Source: a virus
Reading direction: 5' to 3' (one strand)
DNA length: 64,000 bases
IMG/VR virus record: IMGVR_UViG_3300008954_003554
Location: 1 to 64,000 of that record
In this document: piece by piece, positions 30,769 to 37,760 of the stretch
Layout: the number at the start of each line of letters is the position of its first letter
Position numbering within the stretch: position 1 is the stretch's first letter
The notes under the pieces: generated by a model
Told to the model about the DNA's origin: nothing
Seen by the model: only the letters and a program-made list of their open reading frames with translations
The model's database searches: none
Position numbers and translations under genes: made by a program

Positions 30769-30880
30769 AGACAGTCTGACATCGCTGTCGACACACTGTC
30801 ATCGTCTGTGACAAATGGTCATACCTAAAGACAACATGTCACTAGCTGTGACAACATGTCAATACTGTGACACCGTGTCA
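30769..30880. repeat. 20-bp-periodic TGACA-N3-TGTCA palindrome array (operator/iteron candidate)
   Basis: Five copies of a 13-bp palindrome start at 30789 (CGACA-CAC-TGTCA), 30809 (TGACA-AAT-GGTCA), 30829 (AGACA-ACA-TGTCA), 30849 (TGACA-ACA-TGTCA) and 30868 (TGACA-CCG-TGTCA). A degenerate sixth at 30769 is AGACA-GTC-TGACA. The spacing is 20, 20, 20, 20, 19 bp, about two helical turns, so all sites face the same side. It fills the centre of the 330-bp gene-free stretch 30710-31039. The rest of that stretch holds repeat fragments, a promoter and nothing else I can see. Confidence 0.75.
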
Positions 30881-30976
30881 TTTCCCATCTAGCACCCAGG
30901 ATAATGCATTTCATCTAGCGCCCAATAGTTACAGACTTAAACAGGGGGGACACCCCGACTCGCCCTAACTTTCTCG

Positions 30977-31004
30977 TGTACATCGGGTCAGCATGTGGTA
31001 TGAT
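30977..31004 (+). promoter_or_regulatory. Promoter TGTACA-N16-TATGAT
   Basis: TGTACA 30977-30982, TATGAT 30999-31004 after TGG. About 100 bp downstream of the palindrome array, so it may be the regulated promoter. Drives the small membrane genes from 31040. Confidence 0.78.
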
Positions 31005-31039
31005 ATAGATATGGAGGTGCCGGTAGTTGGGAGGCAGAG

Positions 31040-31195
31040 GTGTCGAGGGATCGGATCAGGGTCAGAGTCGACCTGTTCAGGCGGATGGTCAAGGAGCAAG
31101 AGAGAATTCGGAGGGTGGCGCTGACGACGCAGGTCATCAGTCTGCTCGCGCTTGCGATCTCTGTCGGGGCGATGATCGTTGCGTACACGGGCTAA
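31040..31195 (+). CDS. 51-residue membrane protein with basic N-terminus
   Basis: GTG 31040 (GGGAGGCAGAG upstream) to TAA 31195. A charged helix (SRDRIRVRVDLFRRMVKEQERIRR) leads into one membrane helix (VISLLALAISVGAMIVAY). First of three tiny membrane genes rich in GTCGAC hexamers. Confidence 0.65.
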   Translation: MSRDRIRVRVDLFRRMVKEQERIRRVALTTQVISLLALAISVGAMIVAYTG

Positions 31196-31496
31196 GGAGA
31201 CGATGTGTTCGGTAGACGGGAGGTGGACACTGTGCTCCTGCGAGTACGAGAGTCAGAGGCCAGGTCGACCCAAAAGATCAAGGATCTCCAGGAAAGGGTC
31301 GACGCCGTTGAGGATGCCTGGGTCGACACCCTGGGGGAGATTCATCGTTGGCGCACCTGGATGACGCTTAGTGTCTTCTCTCTGGCTGTCACCTCTCTCG
31401 TCCTGTCAGGCATCTACCTCGGGGGTGTGCTTTTCTAGGGGGTCGACCCGAGGAGAAAGGGGGTCGACTCTGCAGGGCAGTGGAGGTGGGGTCGAC
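31067..31496. repeat. Cluster of seven GTCGAC palindromes
   Basis: GTCGAC occurs at 31067 and then six more times up to 31491, several within GGGGTCGACCC-like contexts (31439-31496). It is scarce elsewhere in the window. Confidence 0.6.
31205..31438 (+). CDS. 77-residue coiled-coil plus membrane-helix protein
   Basis: GTG 31205 with AAGGAGACGAT. A long charged helix (VLLRVRESEARSTQKIKDLQERVDAVED) is followed by one C-terminal membrane helix (WMTLSVFSLAVTSLVLSGIYL). Size and order are like small spanin- or holin-associated proteins, but no specific match. Confidence 0.68.
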   Translation: MFGRREVDTVLLRVRESEARSTQKIKDLQERVDAVEDAWVDTLGEIHRWRTWMTLSVFSLAVTSLVLSGIYLGGVLF

Positions 31497-31500
31497 CCTG

Positions 31501-31611
31501 GTGTTCAGCTGGAGTCTGGCGGTCGCGATTCTCGTGTCAGCCCAGCTCTACACCCGGAGAAAACGACGTGAGGAGGAGAAGGCGAGGAAAAAAAGAGTTC
31601 GACGTTGGTGA
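31501..31611 (+). CDS. 36-residue membrane peptide with very basic tail
   Basis: GTG 31501 to TGA 31609-31611. One hydrophobic helix (WSLAVAILVSAQLY) then TRRKRREEEKARKKRVRRW. No clear ribosome site. It overlaps the next gene by 44 nt in another frame, so it is less certain. Confidence 0.42.
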   Translation: MFSWSLAVAILVSAQLYTRRKRREEEKARKKRVRRW

Positions 31612-31774
31612 GCTAGTGACGTGGAGCTGGGGAGGCAAGAAGGCGAATATCTTCCACGGACTCGTGATTGACAAGCGGGACCACATGGGTATCTGGGTCT
31701 ACACGGTCATGTTTGAGAATCAGATTGTCAGTGGCTTCAATCCCGAGGAGCTGCGTCGGCTCAAGATCTTGTAA
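31568..31774 (+). CDS. SH3/KOW-like protein, MKVGDLV family (variant)
   Basis: 68 residues from GTG 31568. A basic leader (RRRRRGKKEF) precedes DVGELVTWSWGG, FHGLVIDK, and YTVMFENQIV, the family strand order. Its stop TAA lies inside the next promoter's TGTAAA. Confidence 0.7.
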   Translation: MRRRRRGKKEFDVGELVTWSWGGKKANIFHGLVIDKRDHMGIWVYTVMFENQIVSGFNPEELRRLKIL

Positions 31775-31797
31775 ATCTCAAAATCCTGAGGTATAAT
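31770..31797 (+). promoter_or_regulatory. Promoter TGTAAA-N16-TATAAT
   Basis: TGTAAA 31770-31775 includes the upstream stop codon; TATAAT 31792-31797. Confidence 0.88.
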
Positions 31798-31814
31798 AGA
31801 GACAGGAGGCATAC

Positions 31815-32138
31815 ATGGCTAAGTACAAGCTAACCGCGGCCCAAAAGCGTGACATCAAGAAACAGGTGGGTGTCGCTAGGTCGAATGGAGCATCGCTTCC
31901 CCGGCAGAAGAAGACCTGGTCTTTCAAGAAGGGAGACCTGGTGACCCTAAATAAGAAAGGCATGCGCCAGCAGGGGTTGACAGAACCTCCCTGGGGTGTG
32001 GTCGCGGGACCCTACCACGAGGGGTCGAATAACGGGGGCTACTTCAGGGTGATGACCAGCACAGGCATGCAGGATTGGCACGGTGGTCAGATGGACAGGA
32101 TTCAGGAACTTGACAAGGAAGACGCTGAAGACGTGTAG
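31815..32138 (+). CDS. SH3/KOW-like protein, 107 residues
   Basis: ATG with AGGAGG (31804-31809). A basic helical start (YKLTAAQKRDIKKQVGVAR) then FKKGDLVTLNKKGMRQQGL, PWGVVAGPYHEG, YFRVMTSTGMQDW. The stop TAG is part of the next -35 element (TGTAGC). Confidence 0.72.
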   Translation: MAKYKLTAAQKRDIKKQVGVARSNGASLPRQKKTWSFKKGDLVTLNKKGMRQQGLTEPPWGVVAGPYHEGSNNGGYFRVMTSTGMQDWHGGQMDRIQELDKEDAEDV

Positions 32139-32161
32139 CAGCCGCCTACTTATGGTATAAT
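32134..32161 (+). promoter_or_regulatory. Promoter TGTAGC-N16-TATAAT
   Basis: TGTAGC 32134-32139 overlaps the upstream stop, TATAAT 32156-32161. The 40-nt leader has an unusual CCCAAACCCCGAGGAAA before the MoxR start. Confidence 0.9.
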
Positions 32162-32203
32162 AGAAACACAGGACAACAATAAACCCAAACCCCGAGGAAA
32201 CTC

Positions 32204-33259
32204 ATGGATATCAAGACCTTCGCATCCACCGTTCGCGCCCTTCCGGCCGACGTCTCCGTTCTTATTCGAGGCCCACACGGGATCGGTAAGTCCCACCTCG
32301 CCGAGAAAGCGGCTGAGGACATAGGGCTGCCCCTCATCGACCGGCGTCTCTCGCAGATGTCCGAAGGTGACCTGGTCGGGTTGCCGGAACTGGTGGACGG
32401 TGTCACCCGCTTCTGCCCTCCGGACTGGTACGCTCGGGCTTGCCGCGAACCGGTGGTTCTCCTCCTGGACGAAATCAACCGGGCGACCCCGGAGCTCCAG
32501 CAGGGAGCCTTCCAGATCGTTCTGGCCCGGGAGCTTAACGGCCACAAGCTGCACCCCGACACCCGCGTCATCGCGGCAGTCAATGCCTCGGCAGAATACC
32601 AGGTGAACGAGATGGATCCGGCTCTGCTGGACCGATTCTGGGTTGTGGACCTGGACCCCACCACCGATGATTGGATCGAGTGGGCATCTGGCCCTGGAGA
32701 TATTGACTCGGTCATCGTGGACTTCATTCGCCACAATCCGGCTCACCTTCGATTCAAGGGACAGGCGGAGCCGGATAAGATCTACCCCTCTCCTCGGTCC
32801 TACGACCGGTTGAACCACACCTTGCAGCACGCCTCGATGGCACCTTCCGAGGTGGCTGGAGACGTCAAGTCGAACGTTGGATTCTACGCCATCTCTCACG
32901 GCTTCCTCGGTACCGAGGCTGCTATCGCCTTCCGGGACTTCGTTGATAACTACGAACTCCAGGTATCTCCGGAGGACGTGCTGAATGACTACAAGAAGAA
33001 CAAGAAGTCTCTTGAGGCGCTCACCAATGATCAGGGGAATGGTCTGATCGCCAAGGTGGTTGACCACTGCAAGCAGAACAGCTGGACGGTGGATCAGTGC
33101 TCCAACCTCTCCAAGTGGGCTAAGACCCTGCCTGGTGAGATGATGGTGAGTCTCTGGAACGGTGTGATGGAGACCAAGGAGGTCAAGAACATCACCAAGC
33201 TCCACAAGTTCCTGGGTCAGTCTGTTGTTGAAGCAGTTCAGCGGTCACGCAGTCTGTAG
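32204..33259 (+). CDS. MoxR-type AAA+ ATPase
   Basis: 351 residues. Walker A GPHGIGKSHLAEK at about residue 26, Walker B VLLLDEINRA near residue 85, sensor-1 VIAAVNASAEY and an arginine-finger-type MDPALLDRFWVVDL follow the MoxR/dynein-related AAA+ order. MoxR ATPases act as chaperones that load or remodel metal-containing partners, usually with a VWA protein encoded next door, as here. GC-rich codon use differs from the AT-rich right end. Confidence 0.9.
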   Translation: MDIKTFASTVRALPADVSVLIRGPHGIGKSHLAEKAAEDIGLPLIDRRLSQMSEGDLVGLPELVDGVTRFCPPDWYARACREPVVLLLDEINRATPELQQGAFQIVLARELNGHKLHPDTRVIAAVNASAEYQVNEMDPALLDRFWVVDLDPTTDDWIEWASGPGDIDSVIVDFIRHNPAHLRFKGQAEPDKIYPSPRSYDRLNHTLQHASMAPSEVAGDVKSNVGFYAISHGFLGTEAAIAFRDFVDNYELQVSPEDVLNDYKKNKKSLEALTNDQGNGLIAKVVDHCKQNSWTVDQCSNLSKWAKTLPGEMMVSLWNGVMETKEVKNITKLHKFLGQSVVEAVQRSRSL

Positions 33260-33270
33260 TTGTCCTGCCC

Positions 33271-33305
33271 CCTCCCGTGTAGCACACACGGGAGGGTGGT
33301 ATAAT
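33271..33305 (+). promoter_or_regulatory. Promoter TGTAGC-N16-TATAAT superposed on a hairpin
   Basis: A 10-bp perfect stem CCTCCCGTGT/ACACGGGAGG (33271-33280 with 33286-33295) has a 5-nt loop. TGTAGC (33278-33283) lies across the loop and TATAAT at 33300-33305 follows. The hairpin may end the upstream transcript while the same DNA starts the next. Confidence 0.82.
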
Positions 33306-33322
33306 ATAGTCAGGAGGTACTA

Positions 33323-34621
33323 ATGGAACCCATGGAACAGAAAGATCAAGGCACCGCGACCGAGCTTCCGAGCAAGCTGGAAGCCACTGATGAACAGGTG
33401 TCTCGATTCAAGCTCGATGATCATCTCGTCAACCTCATGTTGCACGAGCCTTTCTTCAGTCAGGTGATGGTTAAGCTCAACAAGTCAGAGACCAGCGCGG
33501 TGCCGACAGCAGGCGTCATGGTGAAGGACTGTGTCCCTCACTTCGTCTGGAACCCTCGATTCGTAGCAGCACTCTCGGCACTCAAGGTGCGAGGGCTTCT
33601 CAAGCACGAGTGCTACCATCTCATCTTCAATCACTGCACCCAGCGTCGACAGGAGCCACACCGTGTGTGGAACTTCGCCACCGACCTGGCCATCAACTCA
33701 ATCATTCCTCGCAAGGAGCTGCCAGACGGTGGTCTCTTCCCGGGTGAGGCACTCGACCTAAGCGGGATCACAGATCCCGAGCGGTTGAAGAAGTGGCAGA
33801 AGGTATCAGACCTGATCGCCTCGTTTCCTACCGAGAAGTCAGCTGATTGGTACTTCACCGAGCTGATGAAGGACCCTGAGATCTCTGAGACCATCGAGCC
33901 GGAGCCCGGTGAGGGTGAGCCCGGTGGGATGGACGATCACGAAGGCTGGGGTGACATGTCTGATGAGGAACGTCAGGTGGTCGAAGGCCGCATCAAGCAG
34001 GCACTGGCAGAGGCAACTCGACGCTGTGATGGTAACGGGCAGTGGGGATCGGTCCCTAGCTCCGTCCAATCTCGAATCCGTCAGATGGTAAGTAACGAGG
34101 TGGACTGGAAGTCGCTTCTCAGGAACTTCTGTGGTCGGACACAAAGGGCTCACCGAAGCTCGACCATGAAGAGAATCAACCGGAAGTATCCGTACATTCA
34201 CCCTGGTCGGAAGCGAGGTCACAGCGCTCACCTGGCCATCTACCTCGATCAGTCCGGTTCGGTTGCTGACGATGATATCGCCCTGCTGTTTGGTGAGCTC
34301 AACAACCTGGGCCGGATGGTTGAGTTCACGCTCATCCCGTTCGACTCCACTGTGGACACAGAGAACGAGATGAAGTGGCGACGCGGTGCCAAGGTCCCAC
34401 CCCAGCGCTGGCGGTCAGGAGGTACCTGCTTCGATGCTGTGGCTAAGCACGCTGTCGAGAATAAGCACCGATTTGACGGCTACATCGTCCTCACTGACGG
34501 TGAGTGCTCTGATCCCGGGCCATCAAAGATGCGACGGGCCTGGGTGATCGTTCCAGATCGGAAGCTCTACTTCAAGCCACACCCCAAGGATATGCTCATC
34601 AATATGAAGCGTAGCGTGTAG
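33323..34621 (+). CDS. VWA protein with putative metallopeptidase-like N-terminus (DUF2201 type)
   Basis: 432 residues, CAGGAGGTACTA before the ATG. N-terminal half: FVAALSALKVRGLLKHECYHLIFNHCTQR has an H-E-x-x-H motif typical of the DUF2201 metallopeptidase-like domain. An acidic linker (EPGEGEPGGMDDHEGW) follows. C-terminal half: VWA domain with AIYLDQSGSV (D-x-S-x-S) and IVLTDGECSD. This is the standard partner of the MoxR ATPase upstream. Confidence 0.88.
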   Translation: MEPMEQKDQGTATELPSKLEATDEQVSRFKLDDHLVNLMLHEPFFSQVMVKLNKSETSAVPTAGVMVKDCVPHFVWNPRFVAALSALKVRGLLKHECYHLIFNHCTQRRQEPHRVWNFATDLAINSIIPRKELPDGGLFPGEALDLSGITDPERLKKWQKVSDLIASFPTEKSADWYFTELMKDPEISETIEPEPGEGEPGGMDDHEGWGDMSDEERQVVEGRIKQALAEATRRCDGNGQWGSVPSSVQSRIRQMVSNEVDWKSLLRNFCGRTQRAHRSSTMKRINRKYPYIHPGRKRGHSAHLAIYLDQSGSVADDDIALLFGELNNLGRMVEFTLIPFDSTVDTENEMKWRRGAKVPPQRWRSGGTCFDAVAKHAVENKHRFDGYIVLTDGECSDPGPSKMRRAWVIVPDRKLYFKPHPKDMLINMKRSV

Positions 34622-34644
34622 CACGCGCCAGGCGGTGGTATAAT
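34617..34644 (+). promoter_or_regulatory. Promoter TGTAGC-N16-TATAAT
   Basis: TGTAGC 34617-34622 contains the upstream stop TAG; GCGTG-TAG-CACGC forms a mini hairpin; TATAAT 34639-34644; then CCCAAGGAGG. Confidence 0.9.
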
Positions 34645-34666
34645 AGAAACACCCAAGGAGGATAAC

Positions 34667-35365
34667 ATGGAAGACAGTCGCAGAGACGCCATCATTGACG
34701 ATCTACTCAAACTCAGACCTGAAGGTCTACCCACAGAGAAAGTTGAGTACGAGGAGTACACGGAGTTCTGTTACCAGGCATACAAGGACAAGACACGATA
34801 TCGTTGTACTCACCCAAACTGGGGATACGACATCGACACGCTGTTCAGCCTGGGTCTCCGTACTCGAAACGAGCTGGAGGAATACGTCGCTAAGCGCTTC
34901 TATGAGGTTGAACATTCCAGCAGGCTCAAGAAAGGAAAGAAGTCCGGCCACAGCCGGAAGGTCAATCGACTCTGGTCTCGAATTGATTCCGCTGTCACCC
35001 AGGTCCAAGACGAAGGTCGACCAGGGATCTACACTCTCACCAAGAGGTGGGGGTCAGCAGTCCTCGCCTCAGTGTGGGCTACGGACCATGATGAAGCTCG
35101 AACAATGGGAGAGATGTTCTACGGTCATGTCCTCAATGAGGAAGACGGACTTCGGACTCGCTTTGTGAGAATCGGTTCACCCGAAGAGGTGATTCCAGTT
35201 AACGTCGAGGCGGTAACTAGTTTGAGAGAAGACATCGATAGCTGTCAGAGTCGCATCAAGAGACTACAGAATCAGATCGACCAGGCAAAGGCACGTATCG
35301 GGGCCATTCAGATGATGCAGTCTCACATTCTGGGAAGCTGTGCCTCCCGTGCAGAAGAAGGCTAG
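34667..35365 (+). CDS. Hypothetical 232-residue protein with C-terminal coiled coil
   Basis: Starts MEDSRRDAIIDDLLKL with AAGGAGGATAAC. A central globular part contains YRCTHPNWGYDIDTLF and RFYEVEHSSRLKKGKKSG. Residues ~185-220 form a heptad helix (LREDIDSCQSRIKRLQNQIDQAKARIGAI). It sits between VWA and RadA-like genes, each with its own promoter. Not recognised. Confidence 0.75.
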   Translation: MEDSRRDAIIDDLLKLRPEGLPTEKVEYEEYTEFCYQAYKDKTRYRCTHPNWGYDIDTLFSLGLRTRNELEEYVAKRFYEVEHSSRLKKGKKSGHSRKVNRLWSRIDSAVTQVQDEGRPGIYTLTKRWGSAVLASVWATDHDEARTMGEMFYGHVLNEEDGLRTRFVRIGSPEEVIPVNVEAVTSLREDIDSCQSRIKRLQNQIDQAKARIGAIQMMQSHILGSCASRAEEG

Positions 35366-35377
35366 TGGTGGTATAAT
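35350..35377 (+). promoter_or_regulatory. Promoter TGCAGA-N16-TATAAT
   Basis: TATAAT 35372-35377 after TGG, with TGCAGA at the -35 position (35350), a weaker variant. The leader to 35420 includes CCCAAATCCATCGAGGAAA. Confidence 0.75.
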
Positions 35378-35419
35378 AAGAAGGTAAGCTAAAACAAACC
35401 CAAATCCATCGAGGAAACA

Positions 35420-36166
35420 ATGAAGCTTAAAGTCAATCACAGTGTCTCACGAGGCACAAACATCCTGAATGTGGATGTCCCAGATCAACTTCGAAAGAGG
35501 ATTCCTACCGGACTTCCTCACATTGATGATGCACTGGGAGGCAGGGGATTTACCCCGTCCATGGTTACTCTCTTCACCGGAACACCTGGTGCGGGTAAGA
35601 CCACACTCATGCTCGAAGCAGCCAATGCTTTGCAGGGAAAGGGTGCCACAGTTCTCTTCAATACCGCTGAGGAATCTCTCTTTCAGCTCAAGATGACAGT
35701 TGAGCGACTGGGTCTCCGTCACGGTTTTGTGGCAGGACAGGATACCATGGTCAAGAACTTGCTGGAGCACGCTGATGAGCTTCGCGCTAGCAATCCGAAC
35801 AAGCCCTTCTTCCTCATCGTGGACTCTCTGCAGTGCCTCAATGATGGTAAGTACGGTAACCACCAGACCAACAGCAAGACAGCTCAGCGGTCGTTGTCGA
35901 TGATTACGGATTATTGTAAGAAGCACTTCTGCAATGCTGTTATCATTGGGCAGGTCACCAAGTCAGGTGCTATGGCAGGAGCAAACGTCCTGAAGCACAT
36001 GGTTGATGCTTACATCACTCTTGATGTGGAGCGCAAGGATCAGGATCTGCTCGGTTGTCGGGTACTCGCCACTGAGAAGAATCGGTTCGGCGGTGCTGGT
36101 CACATCTTCTTCCTCGCTCTGAGGGAATCTGGTTTTATGGAGGTATCACGGGTTTCGGTGGGTTAA
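35420..36166 (+). CDS. RadA/KaiC-like RecA-fold ATPase
   Basis: 248 residues. GLPHIDDALGG, the Walker A GTPGAGKTTLMLEAA, NTAEESLFQLKMTVERLG and Walker B FFLIVDSLQCLND match the RadA/Sms ATPase core; KNRFGG is the RadA-specific KNRFG motif. It lacks RadA's N-terminal zinc finger and C-terminal Lon-like domain. RadA promotes branch migration in recombination. A phage version could serve recombination-dependent replication. Confidence 0.86.
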   Translation: MKLKVNHSVSRGTNILNVDVPDQLRKRIPTGLPHIDDALGGRGFTPSMVTLFTGTPGAGKTTLMLEAANALQGKGATVLFNTAEESLFQLKMTVERLGLRHGFVAGQDTMVKNLLEHADELRASNPNKPFFLIVDSLQCLNDGKYGNHQTNSKTAQRSLSMITDYCKKHFCNAVIIGQVTKSGAMAGANVLKHMVDAYITLDVERKDQDLLGCRVLATEKNRFGGAGHIFFLALRESGFMEVSRVSVG

Positions 36167-36223
36167 CCGCCGAACCTGCCGGCCGGGTGTGATACCTCTA
36201 CCTCATGGGTTGCCCGGCCGGCA
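36140..36223 (+). promoter_or_regulatory. Competing hairpins at the end of the RadA-like gene
   Basis: A 10-bp stem GAGGTATCAC/GTGATACCTC (36140-36149 with 36189-36198) encloses a hairpin TTCGG...CCGAA (36154-36174). A perfect 11-bp stem TGCCGGCCGGG/CCCGGCCGGCA (36177-36187 with 36213-36223) cannot form in a simple nested way with the first. There is no T run. It could be an attenuator, pseudoknot or mRNA-stability element. Confidence 0.65.
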
Positions 36224-36253
36224 CCCCCTCCCACACGTCTAAGGAGAGCCAAA

Positions 36254-36460
36254 ATGACAGTCGGTGACATGGTACGAATCAAAGGCAACTTTCAGGTGCA
36301 GCATGGCGCTGCCCTCGGTGAAGTCTGGCCCGAGGTTTACGGCCAGATCGGTGTGATCGTTGGCTTGGCCAAGCGACTCTATATTCCCGCAGCCAAAGTC
36401 ATGGTACTGGGTGAGGTCGCTGAGTTCGACCTCGATGAACTGGAGAAAGTAAATGACTGA
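36254..36460 (+). CDS. SH3/KOW-like protein, MKVGDLV family
   Basis: 68 residues, TAAGGAGAGCCAAA before the ATG. MTVGDMVRIKGNFQ, GQIGVIVGL, AKVMVLGEVAEF. Its end overlaps the next ATG by 8 nt, not by the usual 14-nt module. Confidence 0.75.
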   Translation: MTVGDMVRIKGNFQVQHGAALGEVWPEVYGQIGVIVGLAKRLYIPAAKVMVLGEVAEFDLDELEKVND

Positions 36461-36611
36461 CAAAGAGATTATTCGTGAAGCATACTTCGCACTGGCCGGC
36501 TATCGAAGCCCGACACTAACAAGACAGCAGCGGGAGAATGAACTACAGAGATGTTATACACTTCTTGCGGACGCTCTGTATAGACGGGATGAGGAAGATG
36601 AAAGTAGGTGA
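36453..36611 (+). CDS. 52-residue helical protein ending in the ESR overlap
   Basis: ATG 36453 to TGA 36611. MTDKEIIREAYFALAGYR...YRRDEEDESR is helical and unlike the MKVGDLV family. Yet it ends in the same ESR-stop because its last 14 nt (ATGAAAGTAGGTGA, 36598-36611) are the start of the next MKVGDLV gene. It shows that unrelated genes can be linked by the same joint. Confidence 0.68.
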   Translation: MTDKEIIREAYFALAGYRSPTLTRQQRENELQRCYTLLADALYRRDEEDESR

Positions 36612-36765
36612 CCTGGTAAAGTATAAAGGTTCAGTCGGAATTGTTCTTGGGCCTTGCACAAAGCGCTGGGCTAAGCCCGCTGATGTTTGGGTACTTTGGC
36701 CTCATAAGCACAGGCCCATGATCGAGAGCAGCGACTTTATGGAGTTAGTAAATGCAAGTCGGTGA
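36598..36765 (+). CDS. MKVGDLV-family gene
   Basis: 55 residues from ATG 36598. MKVGDLVKYKGSVGIVLG, DVWVLWPHKHRP, MELVNASR. 14-nt overlaps at both ends. An in-frame ATG at 36538 is ignored as it lies inside the previous gene. Confidence 0.8.
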   Translation: MKVGDLVKYKGSVGIVLGPCTKRWAKPADVWVLWPHKHRPMIESSDFMELVNASR

Positions 36766-36943
36766 CCTGGTATCATTGAAGATGAAGAAGACACAACCCC
36801 CTCAGGTACCTTGCCATGGCATCGTACTCAATCTATGGCGGAATCATAAGGGACGGCTTGTTGAAGTAGAGGTGATGTGGTCAGAAGGTAATGTTAGAAG
36901 GTTCCGTGCTGATCTCTTCGAGGTGATCAATGGAAGTAGGTGA
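36752..36943 (+). CDS. MKVGDLV-family gene
   Basis: 63 residues. MQVGDLVSLKMKKTQ, CHGIVLNLW, VEVMWSEGNVRRF, EVINGSR. 14-nt overlaps both sides (ATGCAAGTCGGTGA and ATGGAAGTAGGTGA). Confidence 0.8.
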   Translation: MQVGDLVSLKMKKTQPPQVPCHGIVLNLWRNHKGRLVEVEVMWSEGNVRRFRADLFEVINGSR

Positions 36944-37112
36944 TATTGTTCATGATCATGCTGTTGGTCGCAATGGCATCATCCTATCTAAGACGGTGTG
37001 TGCGTGGAAAGTTAACTGGTTCTATGTCTTTTACGGCGACGGCTCCATCGAGCAGGCACGTGCCAATGAGCTAAGCATACTTTCTTGTAAAGCGCTCAGA
37101 AATGATGTATAA
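36930..37112 (+). CDS. MKVGDLV-family gene, last of this group
   Basis: 60 residues. MEVGDIVHDHAVGRNGIILS, WFYVFYGDGSIEQA, then a tail (SCKALRNDV) without ESR. Its 3' end lies over the promoter at 37086-37113. Confidence 0.76.
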   Translation: MEVGDIVHDHAVGRNGIILSKTVCAWKVNWFYVFYGDGSIEQARANELSILSCKALRNDV

Positions 37113-37113
37113 T
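37086..37113 (+). promoter_or_regulatory. Promoter TGTAAA-N16-TATAAT
   Basis: TGTAAA 37086-37091, TATAAT 37108-37113, then ATCACCAAGGAGG. It lies inside the end of the upstream gene. Confidence 0.88.
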
Positions 37114-37136
37114 ATAATCACCAAGGAGGAATATTC

Positions 37137-37544
37137 ATGTCAGTTCAGTTAGCAAATATTCAACACGACGGCGGCACTCACGATGTGTCTGTGGAAACAG
37201 AGGGTGATCAGTGTGTCATCAAGTTTGGCGGCAGCTTCACGCTCCGCGTGGATGAGGCAAATCTAAATAAGCTGCGTGAGATGATTCACATCGCGGCTCG
37301 TGACTTGACCATTGAGCGACGTGATACTGCCGGTGCTCGGGAGTGGTCGGAGTCGGGGTTAGACGACGTGTTTGACTTTGATGAGAGCGATGAGATCTCG
37401 GGTGAAGACCTGAAGGCGGCTGATGAGATCTGGCAATCGAGCGTTGAAGCTGACATGATCCAGCGTGGGATCGACGCGCGCGAGATGATGAAGGGAACAG
37501 CTAGCGCTGGAGACTGGAACCCGAACGATCCATCCAACTGGTAG
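37137..37544 (+). CDS. Hypothetical 135-residue acidic protein
   Basis: Strong AAGGAGGAATATTC. The N-terminal half is strand-rich (DVSVETEGDQCVIKFGGSFTLRVDE) then a helix (NLNKLREMIHIAARDL). The C-terminal half is acidic and disordered-like (DDVFDFDESDEISGED). No family recognised. Confidence 0.72.
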   Translation: MSVQLANIQHDGGTHDVSVETEGDQCVIKFGGSFTLRVDEANLNKLREMIHIAARDLTIERRDTAGAREWSESGLDDVFDFDESDEISGEDLKAADEIWQSSVEADMIQRGIDAREMMKGTASAGDWNPNDPSNW

Positions 37545-37550
37545 GTAGAT

Positions 37551-37760
37551 ATGTTACAAATTCCATGGACAGTCGTGTTTGCGAAAGAGAGACAATCATT
37601 TACGCACCCCTCAGAGTACGTTGCGAAGGAGCTCTACGGGTCGATAGAGCAGAAAGCTATGCTCGAACAGGCCAATCAGTATGCGACACATGTCGGCTAT
37701 GCGTCGGTTGTCTGCATCATCAAGGGGAGCCATGCTGGAGGATTCTATGCAAATCGGTGA
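37551..37760 (+). CDS. Hypothetical 69-residue protein ending in the 14-nt joint
   Basis: MLQIPWTVVFAKERQSFTHP...YASVVCIIKGSHAGGFYANR. It is not an MKVGDLV protein, but its last 14 nt (ATGCAAATCGGTGA) are the start of one, like the 36453 gene. Confidence 0.65.
   Translation: MLQIPWTVVFAKERQSFTHPSEYVAKELYGSIEQKAMLEQANQYATHVGYASVVCIIKGSHAGGFYANR

Noticed and set aside
32150-33205. 351-residue open frame on the minus strand opposite the MoxR gene
   Set aside because: It mirrors the GC-rich MoxR coding sequence exactly, has no promoter or ribosome site, and no domain; MoxR on the + strand has full motifs.
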